From Fistulifera solaris (Eukaryota; Bacillariophyta; Bacillariophyceae; Naviculales; Stauroneidaceae), in the NCBI GenBank assembly GCA_030295235.1, contig AP026128.1:1116001-1180000 (forward strand): 64,000 bases of DNA, in the 5' to 3' direction. Shown here piece after piece: positions 52,720 through 62,887 of the stretch (position 1 is the stretch's first letter; each line of letters opens with the position of its first letter). Below the pieces are notes generated by a model. That model was not told the DNA's origin. It ran no database searches and was given only the letters and a program-made list of their open reading frames with translations. The position numbers and the translations under genes are program-made.

Positions 52720-53853
52720 ATGGTCACACCATCGTCTCGACGCACGACGCGTGCGGCTCGTACATCTGTTTCGAGTCGAGGCCGGGTGCAGAAAAAGCAG
52801 AAGAAAGTCACGCAGAGTACCCCGGCTAAAAAGTGGTTCCGAGTGCAGCGAGCTCCGTCGCAAGATTGCGGGTTTGTTGTTTGGAAGTGGAAGCCCCTCG
52901 ATGAATTGACGGAAGAAGAGAAGGACCGGTTTTTCCCGAAAACAGAGAATGAAATCGTTGCAACATTAGTGCAGAGCACACCCGCAATGCACGAATCACT
53001 ACAGGTTCAAACCTCTGGAAGCCATTCAGAGTTACCCGCTATATCTACCGAGGCAAATACTCAGCACGTTACATCACATGATCTAACTACCACCACAATG
53101 CCGACTAACCTGCAAACGAGGACCGATCTGGAGATGAATGAACCTCCCATGAAGAGAGCGCGAATTGAGACCGACGCTGCCCCGCTTCAATCATCGTTAC
53201 CGACTCACTTTGAAGGTTTACATCCGCCACAGGCTTCTAACGGAGAGGCACTGTGTGCATCTCAGGCTATATTCATGGATGCGGATCAGGTGCCACTCGG
53301 CGATAATGAAACACGCAATAACGAAAGCGCACTCGATACATCCATGGATCTGGATACTGGAATCGATCCGTCGTCTTTTTCAACAGAAACGCCAGTAGAA
53401 GCTGTGGCTCCTATGGAAGTTGAGATTGGTACGGTGGGTGAGTCGGGAATCGCTTCTTCAACTGGAAATCAGACTGCGCCTGTTGAGGAAACAAATCCCA
53501 CTGCCCCGACTATGCAAACATCAGATGAAGCGCAAGCAAGCGTTGAAATGGAGTTGATTAACGAAACCGCGAATGATTGCAGCGACTTGGTTCCAGAGGC
53601 ACAAGCTGGCTTGGCATCAGCTGACCTGTTGACGTCGTCGAACCCTAGCAACACGGTTTCAAGTGATCTCAACGAATTGGCAGTGCCTCCCCAAGCAGAA
53701 TTGACTGACGCAACAAAATACGAGACACAAACTACAGAGGCAACGCAAGCCGATGTTGCAAAGCAGCAAAACGCTGAGAGCGAGGCAGCGGCGGCACTAA
53801 GTAGTCTTGCAGATATTTTTGCCAGCGAACCGAACGCGCCCGAAAGTAGTTGA
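52720..53853 (+). CDS. Acidic disordered protein with a short BCL7-like N-terminal motif
   Basis: A 377-residue frame from the ATG at 52720. The first 40 residues are basic (SSRRTTRAARTSVSSRGRVQ-KKQKK). Next comes a single ordered piece, PAKKWFRVQRAPSQDCG-FVVWKWKPLDEL. Its KKW(F/V)xV...(F/I)xxWxP pattern resembles the BCL7 N-terminal domain of SWI/SNF complexes. The remaining 300 residues are low-complexity, Thr/Ser/Glu/Ala-rich and acidic, with a PMKRARIE nuclear-signal-like stretch. The BCL7 link is a pattern impression and should be tested. If right, the protein is a chromatin-remodelling subunit. It converges on RPT4, with 45 nt between stops. Confidence 0.6.
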   Translation: MVTPSSRRTTRAARTSVSSRGRVQKKQKKVTQSTPAKKWFRVQRAPSQDCGFVVWKWKPLDELTEEEKDRFFPKTENEIVATLVQSTPAMHESLQVQTSGSHSELPAISTEANTQHVTSHDLTTTTMPTNLQTRTDLEMNEPPMKRARIETDAAPLQSSLPTHFEGLHPPQASNGEALCASQAIFMDADQVPLGDNETRNNESALDTSMDLDTGIDPSSFSTETPVEAVAPMEVEIGTVGESGIASSTGNQTAPVEETNPTAPTMQTSDEAQASVEMELINETANDCSDLVPEAQAGLASADLLTSSNPSNTVSSDLNELAVPPQAELTDATKYETQTTEATQADVAKQQNAESEAAAALSSLADIFASEPNAPESS

Positions 53854-53898
53854 TGCAGAATGTACATAAGCTTGAAAGATTAAAAAAATGATTATTGC

Positions 53899-55122
53899 TT
53901 AAACCTTGCTGTAGTCCAGTTTAGACTCCAATTTCTTCGTGTCCAGAATCTTTCTTGCAGCTTTCATAAAGTCTTCTTCCAAGACATAGTCGCGATCATT
54001 ACGAATTGCAAAGAGCCCAGCCTCGGTACAAATATTGCGCATATCGGCTCCATTCAATCCGTCTGCTAGTTTGACAACACTTTCGAAATCAATATCACCT
54101 CGTTTCGTAATCGACGCGGCGTGAATTTTGAGGATCTCTAAGCGCTGCGTTTCGTTGGGTTCAGGGATCTCGATCTTGCGATCTAGACGTCCCGGGCGTA
54201 GCAACGCCGGATCCAAAATATCAGGTCGGTTCGTTGCCATAACCATCTTTACTTGACCATGAGTCTCGAACCCATCCATCTGGTTCAACAACTCCATCAG
54301 TGTGCGCTGAATCTCACGATCAGCAGAGGTACCTTCGCTAAATCGGCTACCACCAATAGCGTCAATCTCATCCATGAAAATCACGCAGGGCTCGTGATCG
54401 CGTGCAAAGCCAAACATTTCACGAATGACTCTCGCAGACTCTCCGATGTATTTGTCGACAATTGCAGACGCAACAACTTTCAAGAAAGTGGCGTTGATGT
54501 TTGAAGCCAATGCCCGCGCCAGCAAAGTCTTTCCAGTCCCCGGAGGTCCGTACAAAAGCACACCTTTCGGAGGTTTGATACCCACTCGAATAAATAGCTC
54601 TGGGTTGGTCAATGGTAACTCGATCACTTCACGCAGTTCTCGAATTTGCTCGCCCAGACCACCGATATCCGAAAAGCTCACCGACCCCTCCGTTTCGCTC
54701 GTTTGCATGTGAAAGACCGTAGGATCGACTTCACGAGGTAGAACTCGCATGATCGTCAATGTCGTCATATCCAAAGCTACTCTCGTTCCAGGTTTCAGGT
54801 TGTCATGATTCAAACGGGCTCGGCAACCGACAACATATCGAGGGCCGGAACTTGCCTTTACGATGAAGCGCTCTGAATCAAGGCGCTTCAACACGTCACC
54901 AATGATCTGACCCACCGACTGCAAAGCGGATAAATCATCTTCTGTCTTTTGAAAGCGCTTTTGCAAGCCTTTGACGTCTTCTCGCATGCGTTTGAGGCGC
55001 GCTTCGACCTCTCGATGTTCTCGGATCTTGGCGCGATATTGCTCGAGTACTTGCTCGCGTTCCGACCGCTCTTGCTGTTGCAGAGCTGGCGCATTGCTGC
55101 CACTTTCTGGTTGGTCGCTCAT
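53899..55122 (-). CDS. RPT4: 26S proteasome regulatory ATPase subunit 4
   Basis: The ATG at 55122 ([20 protein letters not shown]) is preferred over the longer upstream frame, giving 407 residues, the usual size. An N-terminal coiled coil (residues 20-70) and an OB domain ([20 protein letters not shown]) precede the AAA module. Walker A is GPPGTGKT (192-199), Walker B is [13 protein letters not shown] (246-258), and the second region is [20 protein letters not shown], with the arginine-finger segment [31 protein letters not shown] and [19 protein letters not shown] point to Rpt4 (PSMC6) rather than the other Rpt paralogues. It is part of the hetero-hexamer that unfolds ubiquitinated substrates. 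No indel is seen. Confidence 0.93.
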   Translation of the reverse strand: MSDQPESGSNAPALQQQERSEREQVLEQYRAKIREHREVEARLKRMREDVKGLQKRFQKTEDDLSALQSVGQIIGDVLKRLDSERFIVKASSGPRYVVGCRARLNHDNLKPGTRVALDMTTLTIMRVLPREVDPTVFHMQTSETEGSVSFSDIGGLGEQIRELREVIELPLTNPELFIRVGIKPPKGVLLYGPPGTGKTLLARALASNINATFLKVVASAIVDKYIGESARVIREMFGFARDHEPCVIFMDEIDAIGGSRFSEGTSADREIQRTLMELLNQMDGFETHGQVKMVMATNRPDILDPALLRPGRLDRKIEIPEPNETQRLEILKIHAASITKRGDIDFESVVKLADGLNGADMRNICTEAGLFAIRNDRDYVLEEDFMKAARKILDTKKLESKLDYSKV

Positions 55123-55745
55123 TGCTTTTTGTAATAAGAGAAAAGAACAGAATGTAGACGCTTTCGATATTCTGAGACTTGATTCAAGGTCAATGCTGTT
55201 TATTGACAATGTTATTGCGAGGCGACATCGTCTTTGTTCGGAACGTCTCTGCGAGCTTCCTGACGGATGGTGGGACAAACCACTCTTAAACCAACATTAA
55301 GTCTCTATAGTGCTCAATCTGTGCGACACGTGTTTCAGGTAATCACGGGTTATACTATTGAGACTTCCACCGAGAACAAAACCGCATCGAGAAGACCAAA
55401 AGTTGTTCACCATTAAAACTCAACGATAAAGTTGATAAGTCTACGAGTATATATTACTTATTCTTCATGCAAACATGCAAATACGGAATTGAGTTTCGCT
55501 GCTATTGGTCCATTGTCCTCTTGTTGAAATTGCTTCAGACAGTCCGAGCGCTCACTTTCGAGTAAAGAAAGCAAGCCCCAACACTTTGGTAAGAGTCGAA
55601 GCTTGAGTCCCTTTACCCGAAAGGGAGCGCGCGCACCATCTGAACCAATTTCATCAAGAAGGAGAATCGACTAGCTCCAAGCAGCTTTAAGAACACATCT
55701 CTAGCGCCACCCTGTTCCATTTAAACAAAACATGAGAGATAATTC
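55123..55745. other. Intergenic region, no gene seen
   Basis: About 620 bases upstream of RPT4 and downstream of the next minus-strand gene. No supported gene or recognised repeat was found. Confidence 0.4.
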
Positions 55746-56457
55746 TCAATATAATTGAGAGATGAGTGTGTTGGCCGTACCTTTGATCTTGCGTGACACT
55801 TTCGTTTTGGTCGCGACTTTGTCCTTCTTATATTTCATTCCTATTTTCGAAGCGTTTTTCTGTTGCGGCTTGCAAGAACAGGGATGCGTTTCGTGTAGTG
55901 TAACGCTTGCCATGATAGATGCTTTGAGAGACAGACCGTCACACTTTTCTCTTGGGAAGTGGAGCGGGGGAGGGATCGATGAGATCAGTATAGGGAGGGG
56001 GATACTTCCATTGCAATGGCGACAAATTTTGACAGGATGCTCCTCTTGAGGTTTGACAGGTAATACACAAACGTCTTCAACAGGGCTTGACCAGTTCAAG
56101 TCAGTGCATTCACTCAAACTCGAGGATTCTTCTGACACGCTGTATCGATCAGGGCATTCATCTTGCATGATTTCCAACCAATTGATACCGTACATCTCTT
56201 CGTCCAAAATCGACGCGACCAAAATGGACATCTCGTCGTCGTTCACTGGCTGCTCCGTTTCGAAGAACGAAAGATCTTCCTGTGCGACATCTGTATCACT
56301 CATGTTAATGTGATCCCCTGAGCTCATCGGTTCCAGTCTTGATTTCGCCTCGGCCGATTGCTAAACGTGCTTCATGAAGAATGAATTGACGAAAGATCGC
56401 TTCATCGATCTGCGGCTCCGCGAAAGATTTTGAGGAAGCCGTGCGATTGCTTCTCAT
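55746..56457 (-). CDS. Unknown acidic protein with a short Cys/His motif
   Basis: The main frame is 56327-55746 (ATG at 56327, 193 residues). An upstream frame (ATG at 56457, MRSNRTASSKSFAEPQIDEA) reaches DELR and would join in phase at HINMSDTDVAQEDLSFFE if one G of the run near 56316 is an insertion, giving about 230 residues. The acidic middle (SILVASILDEEMYGINWLEI, SEESSSLSECTDLNW) is followed by KICRHCNGSIPLPI, a possible half zinc knuckle. The tail is basic, ending KKDKVATKTKVSRKIKG. No family is recognised. The acidic patch followed by a basic tail fits a transcription-related regulator, but that is speculation. Confidence 0.55.
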
Positions 56458-56854
56458 GAAAGTCTCACGATAAGCGATGCCGTCACGTACATTCTTTGTC
56501 AAGGTGCATCGTGTGATGTTTCCGTTTTGTTGAGAACCTTAGTTCGGCCGGCGAACACGAACCGCAACTACAATGCAGTTTGTCTCAGCACTTTCGCGGT
56601 CGCGCCGATCGATAAAAAGTTTATTGCTGCCGCAAGTCGCTTAATTTTTCGTAATTGTTTCATTATATCTTTGTTTTAAAACCGTTTGTCTTTATTATTA
56701 CGCAGCAACATTCGCGTCCGAGCACACACGCCAGTGAGCAAGCGCGGACGAGTTTTTTGTCGTCGCGAGTTCGTGAATGACTCATTTCGTCTTCTGTCAC
56801 TCGTCATCACCTGCTTTCTTTCATTCCTTTCCAAAAACTTGAGCTCTAAAATAC

Positions 56855-57782
56855 ATGGGGCTCCTTCATATGATTGCCATCTTCGCGTTTGTTGTTAATT
56901 TCCCTCGCACACATAGATTGATCGCACGCCAAATGACCGCACACTCAGAATATCATACACTCGTTTCTCCAGCGACGACGACGACACGCAAAGGAAAAGT
57001 GTTGATGGTACACGGATGGGCTCAAAATGCATTCGTCTTTAGACAAAAGACCAAGGGGTTAACGAAGTACGTATTTTATTTGGTGTGGTCATCCTCGTCG
57101 TTACTCTCATATTTGTCTCTAACTTGGATACAACTTGTGAAAGCAAACTCAACAAAGCCGGATATGACTGCGTATTCCTCGAGGGTCCCCATCTTTTACC
57201 CCTAGCTAGTACGGTTCAAATCGATGGTGTGGATGTTCAAGTGGAGAATGGAAAACGCGAAAATGCCCGTGCCTGGTTCCTTTTGTCGGAGACGGATCCG
57301 GCGGATGCGAGTGAAAGCCAGTCCGGTCGTCCCTTGACCTATTTTGGTTTAAATGATGCTTTGGATAGAGTACAACATCAATTAGAACAGGAAGAGTCGT
57401 TTGTAGCTCTCATGGGATTTTCGCAAGGAGGAGTTTTCGCACACATTCTGTCTCGGCTGGCCGATGCAGGACATCCACCTTTAAGAAGATACGGGCAACG
57501 ATACTAGCGAGTGCTTTCGCTGCTCAGCACGTCGACGAATCCCCGTCGCGTCCCTTTAGTCACATTATCGCGAAAATGCCAGATCGAGAAACAATTTTGC
57601 TTCCTTCACTTCATATCATAGGAAAGAACGACACCAGTGTCCGTCCGGCGCTTAGTGAAGACTTGAGTGTCCTATTCGACAACCGGCAGTTTTTGTACCA
57701 CGAGAAAGGACACATCTTACCGCAAACGAGCGCAGCATGCCAGACAATGGTCGGATTTCTAGATCAGGTGTTGGATTCCTAG
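56855..57782 (+). CDS. FSH1/OVCA2-type serine hydrolase
   Basis: There are two exons. 56855-57066 and 57144-57782 flank a 77-nt GTACGT...AAG intron, and one T must be restored near 57482. The protein shows KVLMVHGWAQNAFVFRQKTK (first strand and oxyanion region), YDCVFLEGPHLLPLAST, and ALMGFSQGGVFAHILSRLAD, with the nucleophile Ser in GFSQGG. PSLHIIGKNDTSVRPALSED carries the catalytic Asp and FLYHEKGHILPQTS the His. This is the alpha/beta-hydrolase family of yeast FSH1 and human OVCA2, which act on ester substrates that are poorly defined. The start could be the ATG at 56855, which gives a hydrophobic leader, or the internal one at 56933 (MTAHSEYHTLVS). The length is about 283 residues. Confidence 0.85.
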
Positions 57783-57838
57783 TATTTGAAGTAAAATTAT
57801 CCGGAGGAGTATTGACATGCTGTTTTCAGCGCACCCCG

Positions 57839-59035
57839 TTAGACAAGGCCTAATAGGTGCTCTAATTGATATCCAGCATAGAGCACAGGCCACATGGCTA
57901 GCAAAGGCCAGGTAGAAGACAGAACGCTTTGAGAGAGCTGAAAAGCATGCTTCGGCTCCAGATCCTTCCGTTGCAACTCATTTGCAACGGCCAACTCAAT
58001 CTCTAGAGGCGGACTTACGTTCCTCGACTCTTTGACGTCGACCGTGATCAGATTAGGATCCTCTTTCAGTTTTGCATTCTTATCTTCGTTCGCCACTTTT
58101 GACAAAATTGTAACCCATACTACCTCCATAGCATCCACCCACAGCAGTTTAAGGTCGAGAGGCACCGCGTGGGAAAAAGAAATCGTGTGCACAAACGGCC
58201 AGAATCTCCACGCCGAGCGTAATGCCGGCCATGAAGTGGTCTTGACATCCTCCCATACCTGCTGAGGATGACGCATTGCCAGTGCCCCAATAATGAAGCT
58301 GTAGGCCGCGTTCAAAAAGACCGCCCAAATAGTTAAATCTGCCATTACCTTGATTCCGGTAGCCCACCAAGCTCCGTTAAAGTCAAGATGCGTCTCCATA
58401 AAATTCAGCCAGTGGTGACAAAGAGGACCGTGTCCTATAAAACCAGCAGCACCCGAACGAAAGGAGCGTGGTAAGTCGAAATCACTGAGCGTGCGTCCCT
58501 GATAGATTTGCGAGACGAAGTCACCCAAAGCGTACGCTACACCGGAAGTGCATGCCTTGTAGAAGATTGGATTGTTGGGCACTAGTGCTTCGTACGAGTG
58601 TATGAGATCCAAAGGCAATCTGGCAAGTAGATCGATCGCCACTCCCACCTTGGTCATGTCTTCCGTCATTTCGCCGAGTCCGTACGTCCACAGTGCAACC
58701 AGTGCTTCGACTTGCACATGAAAAAGCTGATAGACGATTGATAGAAAAATAGACCCGAGTATAGCGCCATTGATCCACACGATGCTATCAATACGCTTGG
58801 TGCGTTCAAGTTGAAGTTCTGCTGCTGTTTTCTTGGGCGAGGAGGAATGCATTAAAACATTACGTTGGAAATGAGGTGCATTTTGAGTGTCGCCCTTGGG
58901 GTCAGTGCGATGCCATATATTTCGTCTCGCGCTTCGACATACAACCCTTTGATGATTCGAGGTTTGAAAAGAGGTAGTAATACCAGAAATACAGAGCAGT
59001 CCTATAGATGCAGATTGCAGGCGAAGAAGCTTCAT
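57839..59035 (-). CDS. Mpv17/PMP22-family membrane protein, probably plastid-targeted
   Basis: The ATG at 59035 (MKLLRLQSASIGLLCISGIT) gives a presequence with a TTSFQ junction, typical of diatom plastid import. A long linker and one membrane segment (IVWINGAILGSIFLSIVYQL) follow. Then comes the Mpv17 domain: FYKACTSGVAYALGDFVSQI, FRSGAAGFIGHGPLCHHWL, AWWATGIKVMADLTIWAVFL, and the C-terminal WRFWPFVHTISFSHAVPLDL and KLLWVDAMEVVWVTILS. The family forms small pores or channels in organelle membranes; plastid members are expanded in algae. An extra C-terminal hydrophobic region (WPLLAMWPVLYAGYQLEHLL) is unusual. The length is 398 residues. It converges on the FSH-type hydrolase gene. Confidence 0.88.
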   Translation of the reverse strand: MKLLRLQSASIGLLCISGITTSFQTSNHQRVVCRSARRNIWHRTDPKGDTQNAPHFQRNVLMHSSSPKKTAAELQLERTKRIDSIVWINGAILGSIFLSIVYQLFHVQVEALVALWTYGLGEMTEDMTKVGVAIDLLARLPLDLIHSYEALVPNNPIFYKACTSGVAYALGDFVSQIYQGRTLSDFDLPRSFRSGAAGFIGHGPLCHHWLNFMETHLDFNGAWWATGIKVMADLTIWAVFLNAAYSFIIGALAMRHPQQVWEDVKTTSWPALRSAWRFWPFVHTISFSHAVPLDLKLLWVDAMEVVWVTILSKVANEDKNAKLKEDPNLITVDVKESRNVSPPLEIELAVANELQRKDLEPKHAFQLSQSVLSSTWPLLAMWPVLYAGYQLEHLLGLV

Positions 59036-59427
59036 CTTCAAGTTCAGTGGGCTGCAAGTGATTTGTGGGCGCGATGATCGATGTGCTGTTGCTAATGCCT
59101 TCCGACAGGCGAATGAAATGCCAGAGCAAACTCAAAGTTGTCTTCCAATAAAATAGGATCTATTGCCGATGATAAGAGATATTTCGATAAAGGACAAGTT
59201 AGTCAAAGAGAGTTTCATGAAATCGATGACGAATTATTGCGAAAGAAGAATTCCATTTCACTTCGAGAATTTTTTCTCAGAAAAAAGTGAGGGCAGCACG
59301 TTCTTGACTGTATGCGAAGCTGTAGCGTTGTGCCGAGCAGACATAAGGTGGGCGATGGAGGGAAACGCACAAGAAATTCGTGAACGCGGCATTGTTATTA
59401 CGTAGTATTGATCGAGGCTGTTTTCAT
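59036..59427. other. Intergenic region upstream of the Mpv17 gene
   Basis: About 390 bases between the Mpv17-family start and the left end of the TIR element. No supported gene was found. Confidence 0.35.
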
Positions 59428-61175
59428 ATAGTGGTTATACGTGTTGATAGCATTTTGAACCCTAATATGCTACCTAAAATGCTATCCAAAAGTACATTTT
59501 TGCGCAACTCGTATTCTGTTCAATTTAAGTCCGTTGATGCTAAACAAAGAACTAGAAGCTTGTTTTGATCCATAAGAACAATCGTATACCCCCAGGTCAA
59601 CGTTGAAAATGACCTGCTCGCGACCTGGAGGAAGTTTCGTCCGCACGTTTTGTTGAAAATTTTCACATCTGAATCCGGTACCCAAAGTACATTTTATCTC
59701 TGACTAGCTGTCTATCCGGTTTCGATAAAACGTGATTTTATCGCAAAAATCTGAAAATGACCGAAAGCACACGTGAGCCGACGAGCGTCAAAACAGCACC
59801 TTGCGGCCATGAAGACGACGGTTCTGAGCAGCAGCGTGTCCCTTTGATCACAGGAAGACTCTGAATTCTTTCATATCACACGAAAACAAATAAATAATTG
59901 TTACAGTCGCTGAGCGATAGCAGCGTTGACGCCTTGACCACGTCGCCGTGGCATCGCCAGCATAAAGGCCAACAGAATGAATTTGTGTGTCACAGTCAAA
60001 GCCTACAGTTTATTGCAACATTTGCTGTAATGAGAATAACCGGTATACAAGATCTGACTGTGAAAATGAAAGCAGAAGACGGTGAGACGAGTCCACACGG
60101 CGCAAATGATACTCGCTCAGCGCAATTCGTATTATAAAGAACGTCTTGACTTCCTTTACACCTTGAATCAACGCAACTGCTTCCGTCTCATCAGCTTTTC
60201 TTACGGTTACTCTATGCTTCGACAAAAAGTAAGCGAGATCTATGTGATTGTGGATAAAAGAAGTCGGCAATTTGCTTCTCGTAGGTGAGACCGAAGCACT
60301 CGTGAAATATCTCATTTGATCATCCAGCGCCCATAAGAAGAAACAATTGCCGTGGTTCGTTTGCACATTCAAACCGTTTAAACACGGTTAAACTAACTCA
60401 TAGAATAATTTGGAGGAAAAGAGGTGGTAGCAACATGAGAGTCGGCTTAAACTGAAGTAGCAATATTCAGCGGCACGTCGCGCAGCTTTTCGAGTATGAA
60501 TGTCGCGCTTTTTCGTCGGAAGTACATGATGTATTACTAAAAAAGCATTTTAGCCATTAACAATAAATCTATGGCCTTAAAAGCAGTGTGATGGCGCCAA
60601 GCGCATGAAGTCAAAGTAGCCTTCACTCGGAAAAACCGATTAATAGTAGATGAGAGCGGAATTGTGCCGTTAACATTCTTCCCCAAGCAAGGACTGCGTA
60701 TTTCATAAGTTCATTAGTAGTAAGAACAGAATTGGCGAGCGATCTGGACAGGAGTTAACTCGTCTCAAGAGCCACGACCTAGGAAATTTGATAGCATTTG
60801 AAATTGAATCGTTTCTTAAAAAGGCAACGCCACGATTTCCTGTCCCGTGAATAGCCCAGGTTTGCCTTTGCACCCAACAGGCTTAGACAGAGAGTTTCCT
60901 GTCCTTATAGCCTTTACATTCTTGCTTTATGTCACTTTCAACGCAAGTTTTAGCTAATATGCTATCCCATATGCTATCCCTTTCGGGGCACCTCAACTTT
61001 TGACACCGACGTCGTATCGAGCCTATTCTTTGTTATATAAATCAAGCTCAATAAGATGTTTTATTATATTGAAAAACGAAAGCAACCCGACATGTTTTCG
61101 AAAAGTTATGGTATCGCAAAAATAGTGAAATTGGATAGCATATGATATTCTACTACCAACACGTATAACCAATAG
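59428..61175. mobile_element. Non-autonomous DNA transposon with 19-bp TIRs and ATAG target duplication
   Basis: The left end TGGTTATACGTGTTGATAG (59432-59450) matches the reverse complement of the right end CTACCAACACGTATAACCA (61153-61171) at 18 of 19 positions. ATAG flanks both sides (59428-59431 and 61172-61175). The subterminal motif GGATAGCAT / ATGCTATCC recurs several times inside both ends (near 59447-59490, 60956-60988 and 61132-61140), as in many cut-and-paste elements. The 1.7 kb interior has no protein-coding frame, so it would need a transposase supplied in trans. A 4-bp duplication fits several superfamilies, and I do not assign one. Its right end lies about 50 nt upstream of the RUS/DUF647 start codon. 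Confidence 0.85.
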
Positions 61176-61223
61176 ATTGTAGACCTACGATGCCATGTTT
61201 CTAATACAATAAATGCTTAAATC

Positions 61224-62462
61224 ATGACCAAATTCTCTGGAGAGATCATCATTCGCGAATACAGCGAACCGCCGGGGTCAAAACATGCCCAGTATCGCGA
61301 ATTCGCTCTGGTTGACAACCAGATTCGTTCGCTCGACGAGTCTTTGTTTCATTTGCGTTCTACCGTTATCACGTCAATCTCGTCAATATCGCGATCACTT
61401 CAAGATGTTTTTCTACCGGTTGGTTTCCCGCAGACGGTGGGTCCTGGTTATTGGGAGTATCAGTTGTATGACAGTCTTCAAGGAATTTGCAGTTATTTGC
61501 GAGGCGTCGTCAGTTCTGCCCATGTTCTACACGCGGCGGGTGTAGGCAACCGAGAAGCTACTGCTTGGAGTGCTGCCTTGACGTGGGCTCTGAAAGATGG
61601 TATGGGAATGATGGGCGGGTTGGTCTTCTCGTCTTGGGCGGCACCTCTTTTCGACTCGTACGTGAAAGAGTTTCGATTGTTTGCGGACCTCATCAACAAT
61701 CTTGGTCTCACGCTCGATATGCTGTCACCACTGGTTCCCTCCCACTTATTTCTGTGGGTAGCCGCTGCTTCTACTTTGTGTAAAACCATGTGCGGAATGT
61801 CGGCCGGTGCTACCAAGGGAAGTATCACGCAACATTTCGCCGTGGCGGGGAATTTGGCCGACTTACTTGCCAAGGAAGGAACTCAGGAGACACTCGTGTC
61901 ACTGATTGGGATGACGTTCGGTATTGCGCTGGCTAGGTATTTTCAAAATTTGGAAGAAACAGTGAATGCTCATCCGGAATCGGCTGGAACAGCGTGGAAG
62001 ATACAATGGATTGTTTTTGGGTTTTTGACTTGTCTTCATGTATGGGCCAACTACCGGGCTGTTCGAGGTTTGAAATTACGCTCATTGAATCGACAACGCG
62101 CTGAGTGTGTATTGAGACCTCTTGTTAAGCGATTGTGTAATGATCAACCGGTGCCAGAAAAACGAAAATCCGTCATGAAAATACTAGATTTGATCGTTGG
62201 ACCACAGGATGTGCAAGAGTCACTTGCAGTGTCCACCTATCACATGCTTTGGCCTTCTCGATGGAGCAAACTGATACTTGGATGCCCTTTAACGCAGCTA
62301 CTTGCTACTGACATCGGGACGGGACAGGCGAAAGACGTTCTTGAGTTATTTCGAGACAATGATTACGTGCTGTGGCCATCACGGAATGGACAAATTTTAG
62401 TAACTCTTCTTGCCCAAGCGTGCCGTGAAACAGAGATCAGAGCCTTTTTCACGCATTACTAA
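61224..62462 (+). CDS. RUS/DUF647 family protein
   Basis: A 412-residue unbroken frame from the ATG at 61224. The family signature is VFLPVGFPQTVGPGYWEYQL-YDSLQG, followed by VVSSAHVLHAAGVGNREATA and WALKDGMGMMGGLVFSSW. The GLTLDMLSP, MCGMSAGATKGSITQHFAVA and NLADLLAKEGTQETLVSLIG blocks are the other conserved parts of Root-UVB-Sensitive proteins. Several hydrophobic stretches suggest membrane association. The C-terminal 150 residues are more variable. Plant RUS proteins act in UV-B sensing, vitamin B6 handling and auxin transport; the role in diatoms is not established. No targeting presequence is visible. The TIR transposon end lies 50 nt upstream, so its promoter may be partly supplied by the element. 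Confidence 0.88.
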   Translation: MTKFSGEIIIREYSEPPGSKHAQYREFALVDNQIRSLDESLFHLRSTVITSISSISRSLQDVFLPVGFPQTVGPGYWEYQLYDSLQGICSYLRGVVSSAHVLHAAGVGNREATAWSAALTWALKDGMGMMGGLVFSSWAAPLFDSYVKEFRLFADLINNLGLTLDMLSPLVPSHLFLWVAAASTLCKTMCGMSAGATKGSITQHFAVAGNLADLLAKEGTQETLVSLIGMTFGIALARYFQNLEETVNAHPESAGTAWKIQWIVFGFLTCLHVWANYRAVRGLKLRSLNRQRAECVLRPLVKRLCNDQPVPEKRKSVMKILDLIVGPQDVQESLAVSTYHMLWPSRWSKLILGCPLTQLLATDIGTGQAKDVLELFRDNDYVLWPSRNGQILVTLLAQACRETEIRAFFTHY

Positions 62463-62887
62463 TTCGAGAAATACTGCCGGTTCCTGCAGCTAGTGGAGAT
62501 ACGTTTTTGATATTGTAAAGCGCACATATATGTGGGTTCAATGGTTCTTTGACATAAAAGACGATGAGAGCGAAGTCACCTTGTACAGTAGGCTGCAAGA
62601 AAAAGGATGGGACATCCAGGAGCGCGTTTATATCGGCTTTACAAAATCTCGATCTTCGTGGATGAACACGAAATCCGAATAACAAAGTAATCCTTTTCTG
62701 AATTAGTTGCGAATCAGCCCGTCATACAAGTAGAAACTATTGTTTTCACTAAAGTACTATTCAGCTGTTGCGGATTATGGATTTAAGACCCTATTTTTGA
62801 TAAAGATCCTCTAGAAAAATCATCTTCTTGCCTACCTTTCACGGGACTGGAATTGTTTGTTTATTCATTCCCGAGGAAGAAATAAGG
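62463..62887. other. Intergenic region, no gene seen
   Basis: About 425 bases between the RUS stop and the first satellite unit. No supported coding frame was found. Confidence 0.35.
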
